Positions 32,547 through 41,825 of a DNA stretch of 64,000 nt are shown piece by piece. The notes under the pieces are model-generated. The model was not told the origin of the DNA and did no database searches. It saw only the letters and a list, made by a program, of their open reading frames with translations. A program made the translations under genes and the position numbers. Within the stretch, counting starts at the first letter, position 1. Every line of letters starts with the position of its first letter. The DNA comes from JAEYOM01 sp036260935 (GTDB taxonomy: Bacteria > Bacillota > Clostridia > Acetivibrionales > DTU013), in the NCBI GenBank assembly GCA_036260935.1, contig DATALQ010000014.1, positions 62,001 through 126,000 of the forward strand, read 5' to 3'.

Positions 32547-34082
32547 ATGTCGGAATATATCCTGGAAATGCAGAATATCACTAAAGAGTTCCCTGGCGTC
32601 ATCGCTCTCAGTAACGTCAATTTCAAAGTAAAAAAGGGCGAGATACATGCTCTGGTTGGCGAGAATGGAGCTGGGAAATCCACGCTTATGAATGTTCTGA
32701 GCGGAATATATCCCCACGGTTCGTATACCGGGAGCATAATCTTCAAGGGGACGGAATGCAAGTTCAGAAACATCCGTGACAGCGAAGCGGCGGGAATTGC
32801 CATAATCCATCAGGAGCTGGCGCTCAGCCCTTATATGACGATCGCTGAGAACATTTTTCTGGGAAATGAAAGAGCCAGGAACGGTGTGATCAACTGGGAC
32901 GAGACCAACAAAGAAGCTATCGGGCTTATGAAAAAGGTTGGCCTCAAAGATAAGTTTACGGCGCAGATCAAGAACATAGGCGTAGGTAAACAGCAGTTAG
33001 TCGAGATAGCCAAGGCGCTGTCCAAAAACTGCGAACTGTTGATACTGGATGAGCCTACGGCGGCGCTTAACGACGAAGATTCCAACCACCTCCTCGAGCT
33101 TTTGCAGACGCTTAATAAAGAGCATGGTCTGACATGCATCATGATTTCACACAAATTGCATGAAGTCATAAAGATTGCACAGAGCATAACCGTTCTAAGG
33201 GACGGAAAGACGATAGAGACTCTGGACAATTCCGAGCATGTCAGCGAAGGCCGGATAATAAAGGGTATGGTGGGCCGCGAGCTTACGGACCGTTTCCCGA
33301 AGCATACGGCAAATGTCGGTGAGGTAGGCTTTGAAATAAAGGACTGGGTAGTGCATGACCCTCTCGATGAGGATAGAGTCGTAATAAACAATGTCAGCAT
33401 GTCCTTCCGAAAGGGCGAGATAGTAGGACTTGCCGGCCTTATGGGCGCGGGAAGAACAGAGATTGCAATGAGCGTGTTCGGCAGGGCGTACGGCAGAAAG
33501 ATAAGCGGGACGCTTATCAAGGACGGTAAGGAGGTAACCCTGCATAACATAAGCCAGGCGATAGCCAATGGAATAGCCTATGTTACCGAAGACAGGAAAA
33601 CGGCGGGGTTGGTGCATATACAGGATATTAAAAAGAACATTACCCTTGCCAATTTGAAAGCAATTACGAGTGGTTTCGTCGTAAACGAGGATGAAGAGAT
33701 CGTAATCGGAAAGGATTACAAAGAACGGTTCGGTATAAAAGCGTCGAGTGTGTTTCAGAAAGCGGGCAATCTTTCGGGAGGAAACCAGCAGAAGGTGGTG
33801 CTCAGCAAATGGATATTTGCCGCCCCCGATGTGCTGATACTCGACGAACCTACGAGAGGAATCGACGTTGGCGCTAAATATGAGATATACAAGATAATCC
33901 TGCAACTGGCGGAGGCCGGTAAATGTGTCATCATGATCTCTTCAGAACTGCCTGAGATATTGGGAATTACCGACCGCTTGTACATAATCAACGAGGGGCG
34001 TGTCGTAGGAGAAATGAAGACGAGCGAAGCGACTCAGGAGGGTATCATGTCCACAATAATAAGAAGTTCGGCAGGGCGATAG
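32547..34082 (+). CDS. GguA/XylG-type sugar ABC transporter ATPase
   Basis: Double-domain CUT2 ATPase of 511 residues. Domain one has Walker A GENGAGKST, signature-like IGVGKQQLVEIAKAL and Walker B LLILDEPTAAL. Domain two has GLMGAGRTE, signature LSGGNQQKVVLSKW and Walker B VLILDEPTRGIDVGAK. AAAGGAG precedes the ATG. It lies between the ChvE-type binding protein and a 407-residue permease, the standard GguAB/XylGH arrangement for monosaccharide import. Confidence 0.95.
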   Translation: MSEYILEMQNITKEFPGVIALSNVNFKVKKGEIHALVGENGAGKSTLMNVLSGIYPHGSYTGSIIFKGTECKFRNIRDSEAAGIAIIHQELALSPYMTIAENIFLGNERARNGVINWDETNKEAIGLMKKVGLKDKFTAQIKNIGVGKQQLVEIAKALSKNCELLILDEPTAALNDEDSNHLLELLQTLNKEHGLTCIMISHKLHEVIKIAQSITVLRDGKTIETLDNSEHVSEGRIIKGMVGRELTDRFPKHTANVGEVGFEIKDWVVHDPLDEDRVVINNVSMSFRKGEIVGLAGLMGAGRTEIAMSVFGRAYGRKISGTLIKDGKEVTLHNISQAIANGIAYVTEDRKTAGLVHIQDIKKNITLANLKAITSGFVVNEDEEIVIGKDYKERFGIKASSVFQKAGNLSGGNQQKVVLSKWIFAAPDVLILDEPTRGIDVGAKYEIYKIILQLAEAGKCVIMISSELPEILGITDRLYIINEGRVVGEMKTSEATQEGIMSTIIRSSAGR

Positions 34083-34093
34083 GGGGAATATGT

Positions 34094-35317
34094 ATGAACA
34101 ATGTTAAGGAATTCATGAACCGTAACATGCGGCAATATGGGATGGCTTTTGCCCTGGTTGTTATTGTGATCTTTTTCGGGGTCGTGACCGGCGGCAAGCT
34201 TATCTGGCCAAGAAACGTGCAGATGCTGGTGCGTCAAAACGCGTATGTGTTGATACTCGCCATAGGAATGATGTTTTGTATATTGACGGGTGGTAACGTC
34301 GACCTTTCGGTCGGCGCATTGGTCGCCCTGGTAAGCGCCATGTCGGGGCTGATGGCCACTACGCTTGGTCTGCCTACCTGGCTGGCAATCATCTTCAGTA
34401 TTATAACAGGCCTTTTGGCAGGTTTGTGGCAGGGCTTTTGGATAGCATATGTCAAGGTGCCGCCATTTATCACAACACTGGCAGGTATGATGGTTTTCCG
34501 GGGGATCAACAATATAATACTGGACGGTAAGACCTTACCGCTATCCGGTCTGTATGTTACGATCGGAACGGGCTCGGTTCCCGATATCGCTCCAAAAACC
34601 GTCCCGGATTTTTTACGAATCGGCGATTTACTGCAGCTGCAGAATAAGCCTGAGTTTCTAAATGTAACGATGCTTATTGTAGGGCTTGCATTATCTACCA
34701 TTTACGTATTGTTTACGATTTACAACAGGAAAAGTAAACAACAGCGCGGATATGAAGTAGCATCTTTAAATTCGGCCGTCACAAAAGCAATTTTGTTTTT
34801 TATTGTCATAAATGTTTTCTCTTACTGGCTGGCGATGGATGAGGGCTTGCCCATAATGCTGATTTTACTGGCAGCTTTATACGCACTCTATACGTTCATA
34901 GCAACCAAGACCATACCCGGGCGCCATATTTACGCTATGGGAGGAAATATTAAGGCAGCTGAACTTTCCGGCGTCAACACCAAAAAAATGATGTTCCTTG
35001 TATATTCGAACATGGGGCTTTTAGCGGGTGTTGCAGCAGTAGTAACTGCCGGCAGAATGATGGCCGCCTCGCCTAATGTCGGCTTGAACTTTGAACTTGA
35101 CGCCATAGGAGCTTGCTTTATAGGCGGTGCTTCAGCATACGGCGGTGTAGGAACGATATGGGGAGCTGTCGTAGGCGCCCTTATTATGGGCGTCATGAAC
35201 AACGGCATGTCTATCATAGGTTTGAATGTCTTTTTACAGTCTGTCGCAAAAGGTATGGTTGTGTTGCTTGCTGTAGCATTCGACATGTACTCGAAATCAA
35301 AATCAAGGCTTGGCTAG
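34094..35317 (+). CDS. GguB/XylH-type sugar ABC transporter permease
   Basis: Long-form CUT2 permease of 407 residues with about ten or more hydrophobic segments. It shows GMMFCILTGGNVDLSVGALV, PPFITTLAGMMVFRG, the ATPase-docking loop GGNIKAAELSGVNTKK and the late GACFIGGASAYGGVGT. The 80-residue insertion relative to RbsC is typical of the XylH/GguB branch. AGGGGGAATATGT precedes the ATG. It completes the importer begun at 31315 and is followed by a large terminator hairpin. Confidence 0.95.
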   Translation: MNNVKEFMNRNMRQYGMAFALVVIVIFFGVVTGGKLIWPRNVQMLVRQNAYVLILAIGMMFCILTGGNVDLSVGALVALVSAMSGLMATTLGLPTWLAIIFSIITGLLAGLWQGFWIAYVKVPPFITTLAGMMVFRGINNIILDGKTLPLSGLYVTIGTGSVPDIAPKTVPDFLRIGDLLQLQNKPEFLNVTMLIVGLALSTIYVLFTIYNRKSKQQRGYEVASLNSAVTKAILFFIVINVFSYWLAMDEGLPIMLILLAALYALYTFIATKTIPGRHIYAMGGNIKAAELSGVNTKKMMFLVYSNMGLLAGVAAVVTAGRMMAASPNVGLNFELDAIGACFIGGASAYGGVGTIWGAVVGALIMGVMNNGMSIIGLNVFLQSVAKGMVVLLAVAFDMYSKSKSRLG

Positions 35318-35340
35318 GCAATAAAAGAGGTAAAAGTGCA

Positions 35341-35392
35341 GGGACGGTTCATATATTTCACTTTTTACAGAGTGAAATATATGAATCGTCTC
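35341..35392 (+). terminator. 22-bp terminator hairpin after the ChvE-type importer
   Basis: Bases 35341-35362 pair with 35371-35392 along all 22 positions, with two G-U wobbles and an 8-base loop. TTGTTTTT follows directly. It ends the importer operon and separates it from the sensor genes. Confidence 0.85.
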
Positions 35393-35504
35393 TTGTTTTT
35401 GTGTCTTTTTCGTTTATACATAGTTTAGTTTTCAAAACCCATTTATGGTATAATGGATAAAGATTTCAAACAAGCAGGCATTCCCGTTTAGAGGTGGTAA
35501 CGAA

Positions 35505-36515
35505 ATGAAATGGCTGTACAAAATATCATTGACCCTGCTGTCTGCCATTGCGGTTACATCGGCGGTAATGGCCGTATACTACTTTAGTATGGTTAATAGG
35601 GTATATGACGGGAACACCGCAAATTTGTTCGGTGTAAATCCGAAATATCATTTCTCATTGATAATTAATTCGGGAGACGAAGAATACTGGCAGAGCTTCA
35701 AGACAGGCGTATTCGAAGCCGGGAAAGCCCATAACGCCGCAATCGAATACAATCCGATATCCGACCTGGACAGCGCCGATAAGACGGTAGAGTACGTTAA
35801 TATTGCAAACAAATCCAGGGTTGACGGTATTATTGTAAACGGTGAAAACTCAGCTGAATATTCGGATGCAATTAACAGTGCGGCCAAATCGGGAATCCAT
35901 ATTGTAGTAGGTATAGTCGAATCTGTCGACAGTAACCGGCTTACATATGTGGGTAACAATTTTTATGATTTTGGAGTAAAGGCGGCAAAGCTTATATCTC
36001 AAGCAGTAAACAAGGATACGCCGATTAACCTGGCCGTCATTTTATCGGATGCGGGTCGAAGAGAAGCCGACAAGACTGTAGTGTCGCAGAGCGATATTAT
36101 GATGAGCGGTATTACAAGCGTAATTGAAAGTGAGAAAAAAATAAACCTGCTTTCCACTTTATACAGGAAAAGCGATCTGCTTGGTGCGGAGGACCTGACG
36201 AGAAGCATATTGACCGGGCACCCCGATGTCGATGTGATATTCTGCACTAACGCCAAGGATACAACAGCGGCGGCAAAGGTAATTGTTGAACGTAACCTGG
36301 TTGGAAAAGTCGTCATAGTTGGCACGGGCATTACGGATGAGATCAGGTATTACATAAAAAAGGGAATCATATTCGGAGTACTGGACAGGAACGGATATAA
36401 CGCGGGGTACAAGAGTGTAGAGGTGCTTTGCGGCAGTGTCGGGGATTCATTTCAATCGAGTTATCTAAACATAGCTACGGATATATATACGGCTATAAAT
36501 ATCGACCAAAAATAA
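35505..36515 (+). CDS. Membrane-anchored sugar-binding-protein-like sensor
   Basis: Protein of 336 residues with one N-terminal membrane helix (ISLTLLSAIAVTSAVMAVYY) and no lipobox, followed by a type I periplasmic-binding domain (HFSLIINSGDEEYWQSFKTG, DGIIVNGENSAEYS, FGVLDRNGYNAGYKSVEVL). Such uncleaved binding proteins commonly present sugar to a YesM-type kinase. The kinase gene follows after 17 bases. GAGGTGGTAACGAA precedes the ATG. I infer that it is the sensory input for the two-component system rather than a transport component. Confidence 0.85.
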   Translation: MKWLYKISLTLLSAIAVTSAVMAVYYFSMVNRVYDGNTANLFGVNPKYHFSLIINSGDEEYWQSFKTGVFEAGKAHNAAIEYNPISDLDSADKTVEYVNIANKSRVDGIIVNGENSAEYSDAINSAAKSGIHIVVGIVESVDSNRLTYVGNNFYDFGVKAAKLISQAVNKDTPINLAVILSDAGRREADKTVVSQSDIMMSGITSVIESEKKINLLSTLYRKSDLLGAEDLTRSILTGHPDVDVIFCTNAKDTTAAAKVIVERNLVGKVVIVGTGITDEIRYYIKKGIIFGVLDRNGYNAGYKSVEVLCGSVGDSFQSSYLNIATDIYTAINIDQK

Positions 36516-36532
36516 ACTGACAGGTATATACC

Positions 36533-38062
36533 ATGAAAAAAATTTGGGGTAGGATGTTCAACAGCATAAAGTCAAGGATTATTGCGATCTTTGTATTGAC
36601 CATGATCCTAACCAGTGCTATGAGCATGTTTATTCTGGGATTGTCGAGCAACATAATAGAAAAGATGGACAATATGTTTGCCGCAAACGTCGAAATCGAA
36701 GAATTTCTAAGTGATATGAATAACGTAAATACGAACCTGACGAATTATCTTGTTACCGCCGATTCGGACAGTCTGCTCAATTACTACAGATATAAGGACA
36801 TTTTCAGCGAGAAGGCGCGGAGCATGTTTGAAGAAGTGCGCGGGGTATACAGTCAGAATGATCTTATTTACAGGGATATCGCTTACATGGTCAATTCGTA
36901 TTTCAATGAGACGGAAGACGCCGTGGAAGCCAAAAGAATGGGTAATGCCGATGAGTATATCGCTAAATATGCCGAGGCTAACCGTATAACAGGATATATC
37001 CGGACATATACCGACCGTCTGAATCTGAACATATTAAACATCAATACGACCCAGTATCTCGGCATGTCGGAGAATCTTAACAAACTGCGGACGACGAATT
37101 TGATACTGATAATATCCGTAATAATGCTGAACATACTTGTAATTTTCTATCTGACTTATAATATGACAAAACCGATAATAAAACTTGCGCATTCAGCTGA
37201 AGAGATGTCCAAGGGCAATTTCGAAGCGGACGATGTGGAAGTTTATTCGCAGGACGAACTTAGCATAATGGCAAATGCATTTAATGCGATGAAGCACAGC
37301 ATCAGGAATTATATCGGCGAACTGCACAACAAGGCCGACACCGAGTCACAACTTCTCGAACAGCAGATAGAAAATCTAAGGATACAGTCACTGCTGGCAG
37401 ATGCGGAAATGAAGGCGCTTCAAATGCAGATAAATCCGCATTTTCTTTTCAATACGCTGAATGCGGGAGTCCAGCTTGCCATGATCGAAGGAGCCGACAG
37501 GACGTCGGACTTCCTTGACAATATGTCAAAGATATTCAGATACAACGTTAAGAGCCTTGACAGAAAGGTTAAGCTCAAGGATGAGATCGATACTGTCAGG
37601 GCTTACGAAGATCTGTTTTCAGTACGGTTCGGCGACATTATGAAATTTGAATATGACATTGACCAAAGCTTGCTGGATATTGACGTTCCGCCTCTTATTA
37701 TACAGCCTCTGGTGGAAAATGCCACGATTCACGGTATAGGGAATCTGGAGAGAGGCGGCGTGATCAATATATCGCTCGATAAAAACGACACTGTGGTAAG
37801 AATGAGCGTTCAGGATAATGGAGCCGGGATGAACGAGGAGACAAGGCAAAAGATATTGAAGGGACACAAGTTTGAAAGTGAGATTTCCGGGCACATGACA
37901 GGGATAGGGATAAATAACGTGGTACAGAGGCTGAAGCTGTTCTTCAAATGTGATGATGTGATAGAGGTTGACAGTGCTCCTGGCAAGGGCACAAAAATAG
38001 TTTTAAAGATACCAATAGACAGAAGGGGTGGTGATTCCTGTGTACAGCCTTATGGTATGTGA
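36533..38062 (+). CDS. YesM-family sensor histidine kinase
   Basis: Membrane histidine kinase of 509 residues. Helix one lies near residues 12-35 and helix two near 190-210, bounding an extracytoplasmic helical sensor. A HAMP linker (MTKPIIKLAHSAEEMSKGNF) leads to the His_kinase domain with the phospho-acceptor in MQINPHFLFNTLNA, an N box (PLIIQPLVENATIHGI) and G boxes (VQDNGAGM, GIGINNVVQRL). It overlaps the response-regulator gene, so they form one unit. Members of this family usually activate nearby carbohydrate-import genes in Firmicutes. Confidence 0.95.
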   Translation: MKKIWGRMFNSIKSRIIAIFVLTMILTSAMSMFILGLSSNIIEKMDNMFAANVEIEEFLSDMNNVNTNLTNYLVTADSDSLLNYYRYKDIFSEKARSMFEEVRGVYSQNDLIYRDIAYMVNSYFNETEDAVEAKRMGNADEYIAKYAEANRITGYIRTYTDRLNLNILNINTTQYLGMSENLNKLRTTNLILIISVIMLNILVIFYLTYNMTKPIIKLAHSAEEMSKGNFEADDVEVYSQDELSIMANAFNAMKHSIRNYIGELHNKADTESQLLEQQIENLRIQSLLADAEMKALQMQINPHFLFNTLNAGVQLAMIEGADRTSDFLDNMSKIFRYNVKSLDRKVKLKDEIDTVRAYEDLFSVRFGDIMKFEYDIDQSLLDIDVPPLIIQPLVENATIHGIGNLERGGVINISLDKNDTVVRMSVQDNGAGMNEETRQKILKGHKFESEISGHMTGIGINNVVQRLKLFFKCDDVIEVDSAPGKGTKIVLKIPIDRRGGDSCVQPYGM

Positions 38063-39641
38063 TGATGAACAGATAATGATCGAGTCGGTACGGCACATAG
38101 TAGAAAACGAGTTCAGCAACATAAGGGTTATCGAGACTGCCAGATCGGGACGGGAAGCGATAGAGAAAACGCTGACTGTTAAGCCGGATATAATTCTGAC
38201 GGATATCAAGATGCCGGGCATAAATGGACTTGATGCAATCAAGGAAATCAAGAAGGTCCATAATGACATCAAGATTGTTATAGTATCCGTTTACGAATTT
38301 TTTGAATACGCTAAACAGGCTGTTGAACTGGGAGTCAGTGAATACCTGATAAAGCCTGTAAAAAAGGAAAGGCTGGTCGATACCTTACAGAGGATTATAG
38401 CCCAGCTCGATGCCGAAAGGCGTAAGTATAGCTGGGAGCTCGAGGCAAAAGAGAGGATTGAAAAGATGCTCTCCGCCGTTGAGCATAGCTTCATTTATTC
38501 ATTGCTTTTTACTCAGGTGCGAAAGACCGATATAATCAAGTACAAGAAAGAGTTTTTTGATATAGACAACGAGACAGGCTTCATTTTCGTGCTTATGTTC
38601 GGTAAAAAAGGCGGAAGCGGCAATTACGAAGCGCAATTGGAGGATAGCCTGGACAATCAGGAGATTTATACCCTTTTTAAGGATAACTTGAAGTACAGGT
38701 GCAAGTGCATAGTAGGCCCGGTAATGCTGGACAGAGTAGTCGTTTACGTCGCACAGAGCATTGAAGATCTGTATCGGCAGAGAGTGCAGGCCATAACCTG
38801 CATAGAAGATATAATGCGCTTACTCGAGGAAAAGTATGATATCGAATTCAAGGTTGGAATAGGCAGAATCCACAACGACCAGGACATTATGATTTCGTAT
38901 CAGGAAGCGCTGAAGGCGCTCAACTGCAATGAGGGCGGCAGAATAGTACATATAGACGATATTGCTCCAAACGTTTACAACGTGGGATTTGAGACCGCGG
39001 CGCAGGAGCACAAACTGATTATCGCCCTCGAAAACGGTGATGTGCATAAATGTTTGACGATTTTGTCCGATATTTTCCGTAAATATCCTAATTTTTTCGA
39101 ACAGGAGAACCTTCATTACAGGATTATAGAAATGATGGCGGCGGTCCGCCAGGTCGCTACGGAAAACGGCATAAACGACAATGTTGAACCCGGATACTTT
39201 ATTAAACAGATTTTAAGCTGCAAAACACGGGAAGAGTTTGAACGGATATGTACAGAGGAGATAAGGAATATAGCCGGTGCAATTGGCACCCGTAAAAAAT
39301 GCAACATCGGAAAAATTGTTGAAAAGACTAATATGCTGATAAATGAAAGGTTCAGCCAGGATTTGAACCTGGACGATATTTCAAAGGAGCTCTATGTCAG
39401 CCCCCAATATTTAAGCCGGCTGTATAAGAACGAAACGGGTGAAAATTTCATCGAAAGGTTAACTGCAGTCAGAATAGAAAATGCGAAAAAGCTGATGAAG
39501 GAAAGCAAGTATTCTATAAAAGAGATCTGTTTCATGTCAGGATATTGTGACCCCAATTATTTCAGCAAATTGTTCAAAAAACACGAGGGGATATCACCCA
39601 CGACCTATCTGAAACTGATTTGGGAGGACGTTAAGCGCTAA
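38040..39641 (+). CDS. AraC-type response regulator (YesN family)
   Basis: Response regulator of about 533 residues. The receiver domain has the acidic pair in MVCDDEQ, the phospho-acceptor aspartate in LTDIKMPG and the lysine in YLIKPVKK. A long central linker follows. The C-terminal AraC domain shows LDDISKELYVSPQYLSRLYK and ICFMSGYCDPNYFSKLFKK. GTG 38040 gives the usual MYSLMV opening behind AAGGGGTGG; in-frame GTGs at 38028 and 38031 are alternatives. It is the output of the upstream kinase and probably activates the neighbouring sugar importer. Confidence 0.94.
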   Translation: MYSLMVCDDEQIMIESVRHIVENEFSNIRVIETARSGREAIEKTLTVKPDIILTDIKMPGINGLDAIKEIKKVHNDIKIVIVSVYEFFEYAKQAVELGVSEYLIKPVKKERLVDTLQRIIAQLDAERRKYSWELEAKERIEKMLSAVEHSFIYSLLFTQVRKTDIIKYKKEFFDIDNETGFIFVLMFGKKGGSGNYEAQLEDSLDNQEIYTLFKDNLKYRCKCIVGPVMLDRVVVYVAQSIEDLYRQRVQAITCIEDIMRLLEEKYDIEFKVGIGRIHNDQDIMISYQEALKALNCNEGGRIVHIDDIAPNVYNVGFETAAQEHKLIIALENGDVHKCLTILSDIFRKYPNFFEQENLHYRIIEMMAAVRQVATENGINDNVEPGYFIKQILSCKTREEFERICTEEIRNIAGAIGTRKKCNIGKIVEKTNMLINERFSQDLNLDDISKELYVSPQYLSRLYKNETGENFIERLTAVRIENAKKLMKESKYSIKEICFMSGYCDPNYFSKLFKKHEGISPTTYLKLIWEDVKR

Positions 39642-39713
39642 CGGCGCGGATTTCCGCTAAAACGTCCATGAAGGACGTTAAGCGCTAACGGCGCGGATTT
39701 CCGCTAAAACGTC
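39625..39713. repeat. Perfect 42-bp tandem direct repeat, period 47
   Basis: Bases 39625-39666 are repeated exactly at 39672-39713, separated by CATGA. Copy one contains the last codons and stop of the response-regulator gene. Each copy can fold, with GACGTT near its start pairing with AACGTC at its end and GCG with CGC inside. It is a recent local duplication ahead of the next binding-protein gene. Confidence 0.9.
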
Positions 39714-39741
39714 TGCGGGAGGATTGTGAGGAGGTTCGGTT

Positions 39742-40764
39742 GTGAAGAAGATAGTTGTATTATTGCTGGCTATGATTTTTGTGCTTTCATACGGCTGCAT
39801 GTCGGACGAGACCCTCAATAGTAAGGATAACGTACGGAAAATAGGTTTCATCTATGAGACAATGACTGTGGAACGATGGCAGAGGGATCGTGACATATTT
39901 GTTGCCAAAGCTGAGAACCTTGGCGCCCAGGTCATTGTGAAGGATGCATATGAGGATAGCGATCGTCAAAGAGAGATCGGTATCGAAATGATCGATCAGG
40001 GGGTCGATGTGCTTGTTATCGTCGCATTCGATAAGGACAGTCTCAAGGACCTTGTCAAATATGCGCACGCCCATAATGTCAAGGTAATTGCGTATGATCG
40101 CATGATAAGGGACGTCGACGTCGACTTTTACATATCGTTCAACAATTCGGAAGTAGGGCGTTTGATGGGCAAATCGGCGACGGAGCATGTACCTGAAGGG
40201 AATTATCTGATTCTGAACGGCTCGTACAGGGATAACAATTCCTTCATGTTTAACGAAGGATATCAAAGCATCATTAAGCCATTTATAGACAAAGGCAGGA
40301 TAAACGTTGTCGGAGAGACCTGGATAGATGCCTGGCGTGATAAAGGTTCCTATGATTATGTAAGCAATGTCCTTAACAGCGGACAGAAGGTTGACGCTAT
40401 AATTGCGGCAAATGACCAGCTTGCGGAGGGCGCGATAACCGCTTTGAGCGAAAACAGGCTTGCAGGCAAGGTGTTTGTTACGGGGCAGGACGCGGAACTG
40501 GGTGCATGTCAGAGAATAGTCGAGGGGACGCAGGGTTCCACGGTTTACAAGCCTATCAATATCCTTGCGGAAGGAGCGGCCGATATTGCCGTAAAAATGG
40601 CTGCAAGCGAAGATATTGGCCCATGTGAAGCCATATCGAACGGGACATATGATATTCGCTGCAGGATTTATCAGCCGCAGCTTGTTACGAAGGATAATAT
40701 TGATGCTACGGTTATAAAGGACGGCTTTTTTACCGCAGAGCAGGTATACGCAAACTTACCCTAG
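39742..40764 (+). CDS. ChvE/XylF-like sugar-binding lipoprotein, stand-alone
   Basis: Type I periplasmic-binding protein of 340 residues, related to the ChvE/XylF group and to the binding protein at 31315. The signal peptide ends in a lipobox (FVLSYGCMS). The binding domain shows FIYETMTVERWQRDRDIF, DVLVIVAFDKDSL, VKVIAYDRMI and AIIAANDQLAEGAITAL. It starts with GTG behind GAGGAGG. With no transporter genes of its own, it may serve as a second ligand receptor for the nearby importer or as an auxiliary sensor for the kinase. Confidence 0.92.
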   Translation: MKKIVVLLLAMIFVLSYGCMSDETLNSKDNVRKIGFIYETMTVERWQRDRDIFVAKAENLGAQVIVKDAYEDSDRQREIGIEMIDQGVDVLVIVAFDKDSLKDLVKYAHAHNVKVIAYDRMIRDVDVDFYISFNNSEVGRLMGKSATEHVPEGNYLILNGSYRDNNSFMFNEGYQSIIKPFIDKGRINVVGETWIDAWRDKGSYDYVSNVLNSGQKVDAIIAANDQLAEGAITALSENRLAGKVFVTGQDAELGACQRIVEGTQGSTVYKPINILAEGAADIAVKMAASEDIGPCEAISNGTYDIRCRIYQPQLVTKDNIDATVIKDGFFTAEQVYANLP

Positions 40765-40806
40765 AATAAACGGTACAAAAAAGACCTTACACGGAAGGGT
40801 GATTGC

Positions 40807-41637
40807 TTGGATCAACTTATTTCGGTATATTACATATTTGCACTGTCTTCAGGAATATTCTGCCTGGGCTGCCTTTTTACCACGGCCCGGGATAATAAAA
40901 ACGAGGCTGTCAGGCTCTATTTTCTTTTCTATTCGGCGTTTTCAGCCTTTATGCTGGCTACCGTGCTGAGAGCTTACCTGCAGAACCCTATTTTTACATT
41001 GCTGCAGTTTTTTACGGTATTTTCATCGCTCTATATACTTGCATGCCTCATCAACAAGGTGCTGCTGGTGCCTGCTGCAACAAAAATCAATATCCTGCTG
41101 CTTTGTGTTACGTTGGCAGCCTTTGTTTTAAGCGTTCTGGACCAGTTTTACCTCGGTGTGGGTGCGGATGAGGCCTCCTATGCGGTCATGCTCATTTACT
41201 ATCTGGGCGCTTACATTAAGTTCAGAAAAAATGTTATCAACGAAAACCTGAAGAAAGCAATGAAACATACCTTTTGGAGCATGCTCCTGTTTGTGCCGGG
41301 CATAGCGCTGGATGAAATAATTCTTTCCGGGGGTTCAAATCTTCGTATTGTTCCTGTGTTCTATGCATGTATAGGTATTTACTCAGTCCTTTCCTTCCTG
41401 AAGATCAGCGATTCCATCCAGAACAACAAGTATATGGTGCCTGAGGATTTGATCCGGCGTTTTGGGATCACCGATCGGGAAGCGGAGGTAATGGAGCTGC
41501 TGCTGAAGGGGCTGAGCTACAATAAGATTGCCGATCAACTGGTAATCTCAATTTCAACGGTACGGACCCATGTCACCAATCTATACAAAAAAGTATCTGT
41601 TAATTCAAGGTATGAATTGTACAATCTGTTTGAATAA
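40807..41637 (+). CDS. Membrane-embedded LuxR-type transcriptional regulator
   Basis: Protein of 276 residues. The first 200 residues hold about six or seven hydrophobic helices, and the C-terminal 65 residues form a LuxR/NarL helix-turn-helix (FGITDREAEVMELLLKGLSY, then KIADQLVISISTVRTHVTNL). It starts with TTG behind GAAGGGTGA. No receiver domain is present, so it appears to sense a membrane signal or hydrophobic ligand and bind DNA directly. The next same-strand genes encode a MacB-like ABC exporter, a likely target. Confidence 0.87.
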   Translation: MDQLISVYYIFALSSGIFCLGCLFTTARDNKNEAVRLYFLFYSAFSAFMLATVLRAYLQNPIFTLLQFFTVFSSLYILACLINKVLLVPAATKINILLLCVTLAAFVLSVLDQFYLGVGADEASYAVMLIYYLGAYIKFRKNVINENLKKAMKHTFWSMLLFVPGIALDEIILSGGSNLRIVPVFYACIGIYSVLSFLKISDSIQNNKYMVPEDLIRRFGITDREAEVMELLLKGLSYNKIADQLVISISTVRTHVTNLYKKVSVNSRYELYNLFE

Positions 41638-41825
41638 GCTATAAACCGCGACAGTCACATATCACCTGTCTAAAACGCCTGTCTGACGGCATCGTATCAA
41701 AGTATGAGTGCTCCAAATACACAAAATCATATAAAAATACCATTACAAATAGAACGAATATCCGATTTTTTTTCGTGTTTTTTTGCTGTACGCTGAAGTT
41801 GAAAAAAATACGGAGGTCGGTCAGA

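Noticed and set aside
39625..39713. Possible CRISPR-like repeat
   Set aside because: Only two copies, a 5-base spacer and no cas genes nearby; it is a local tandem duplication.
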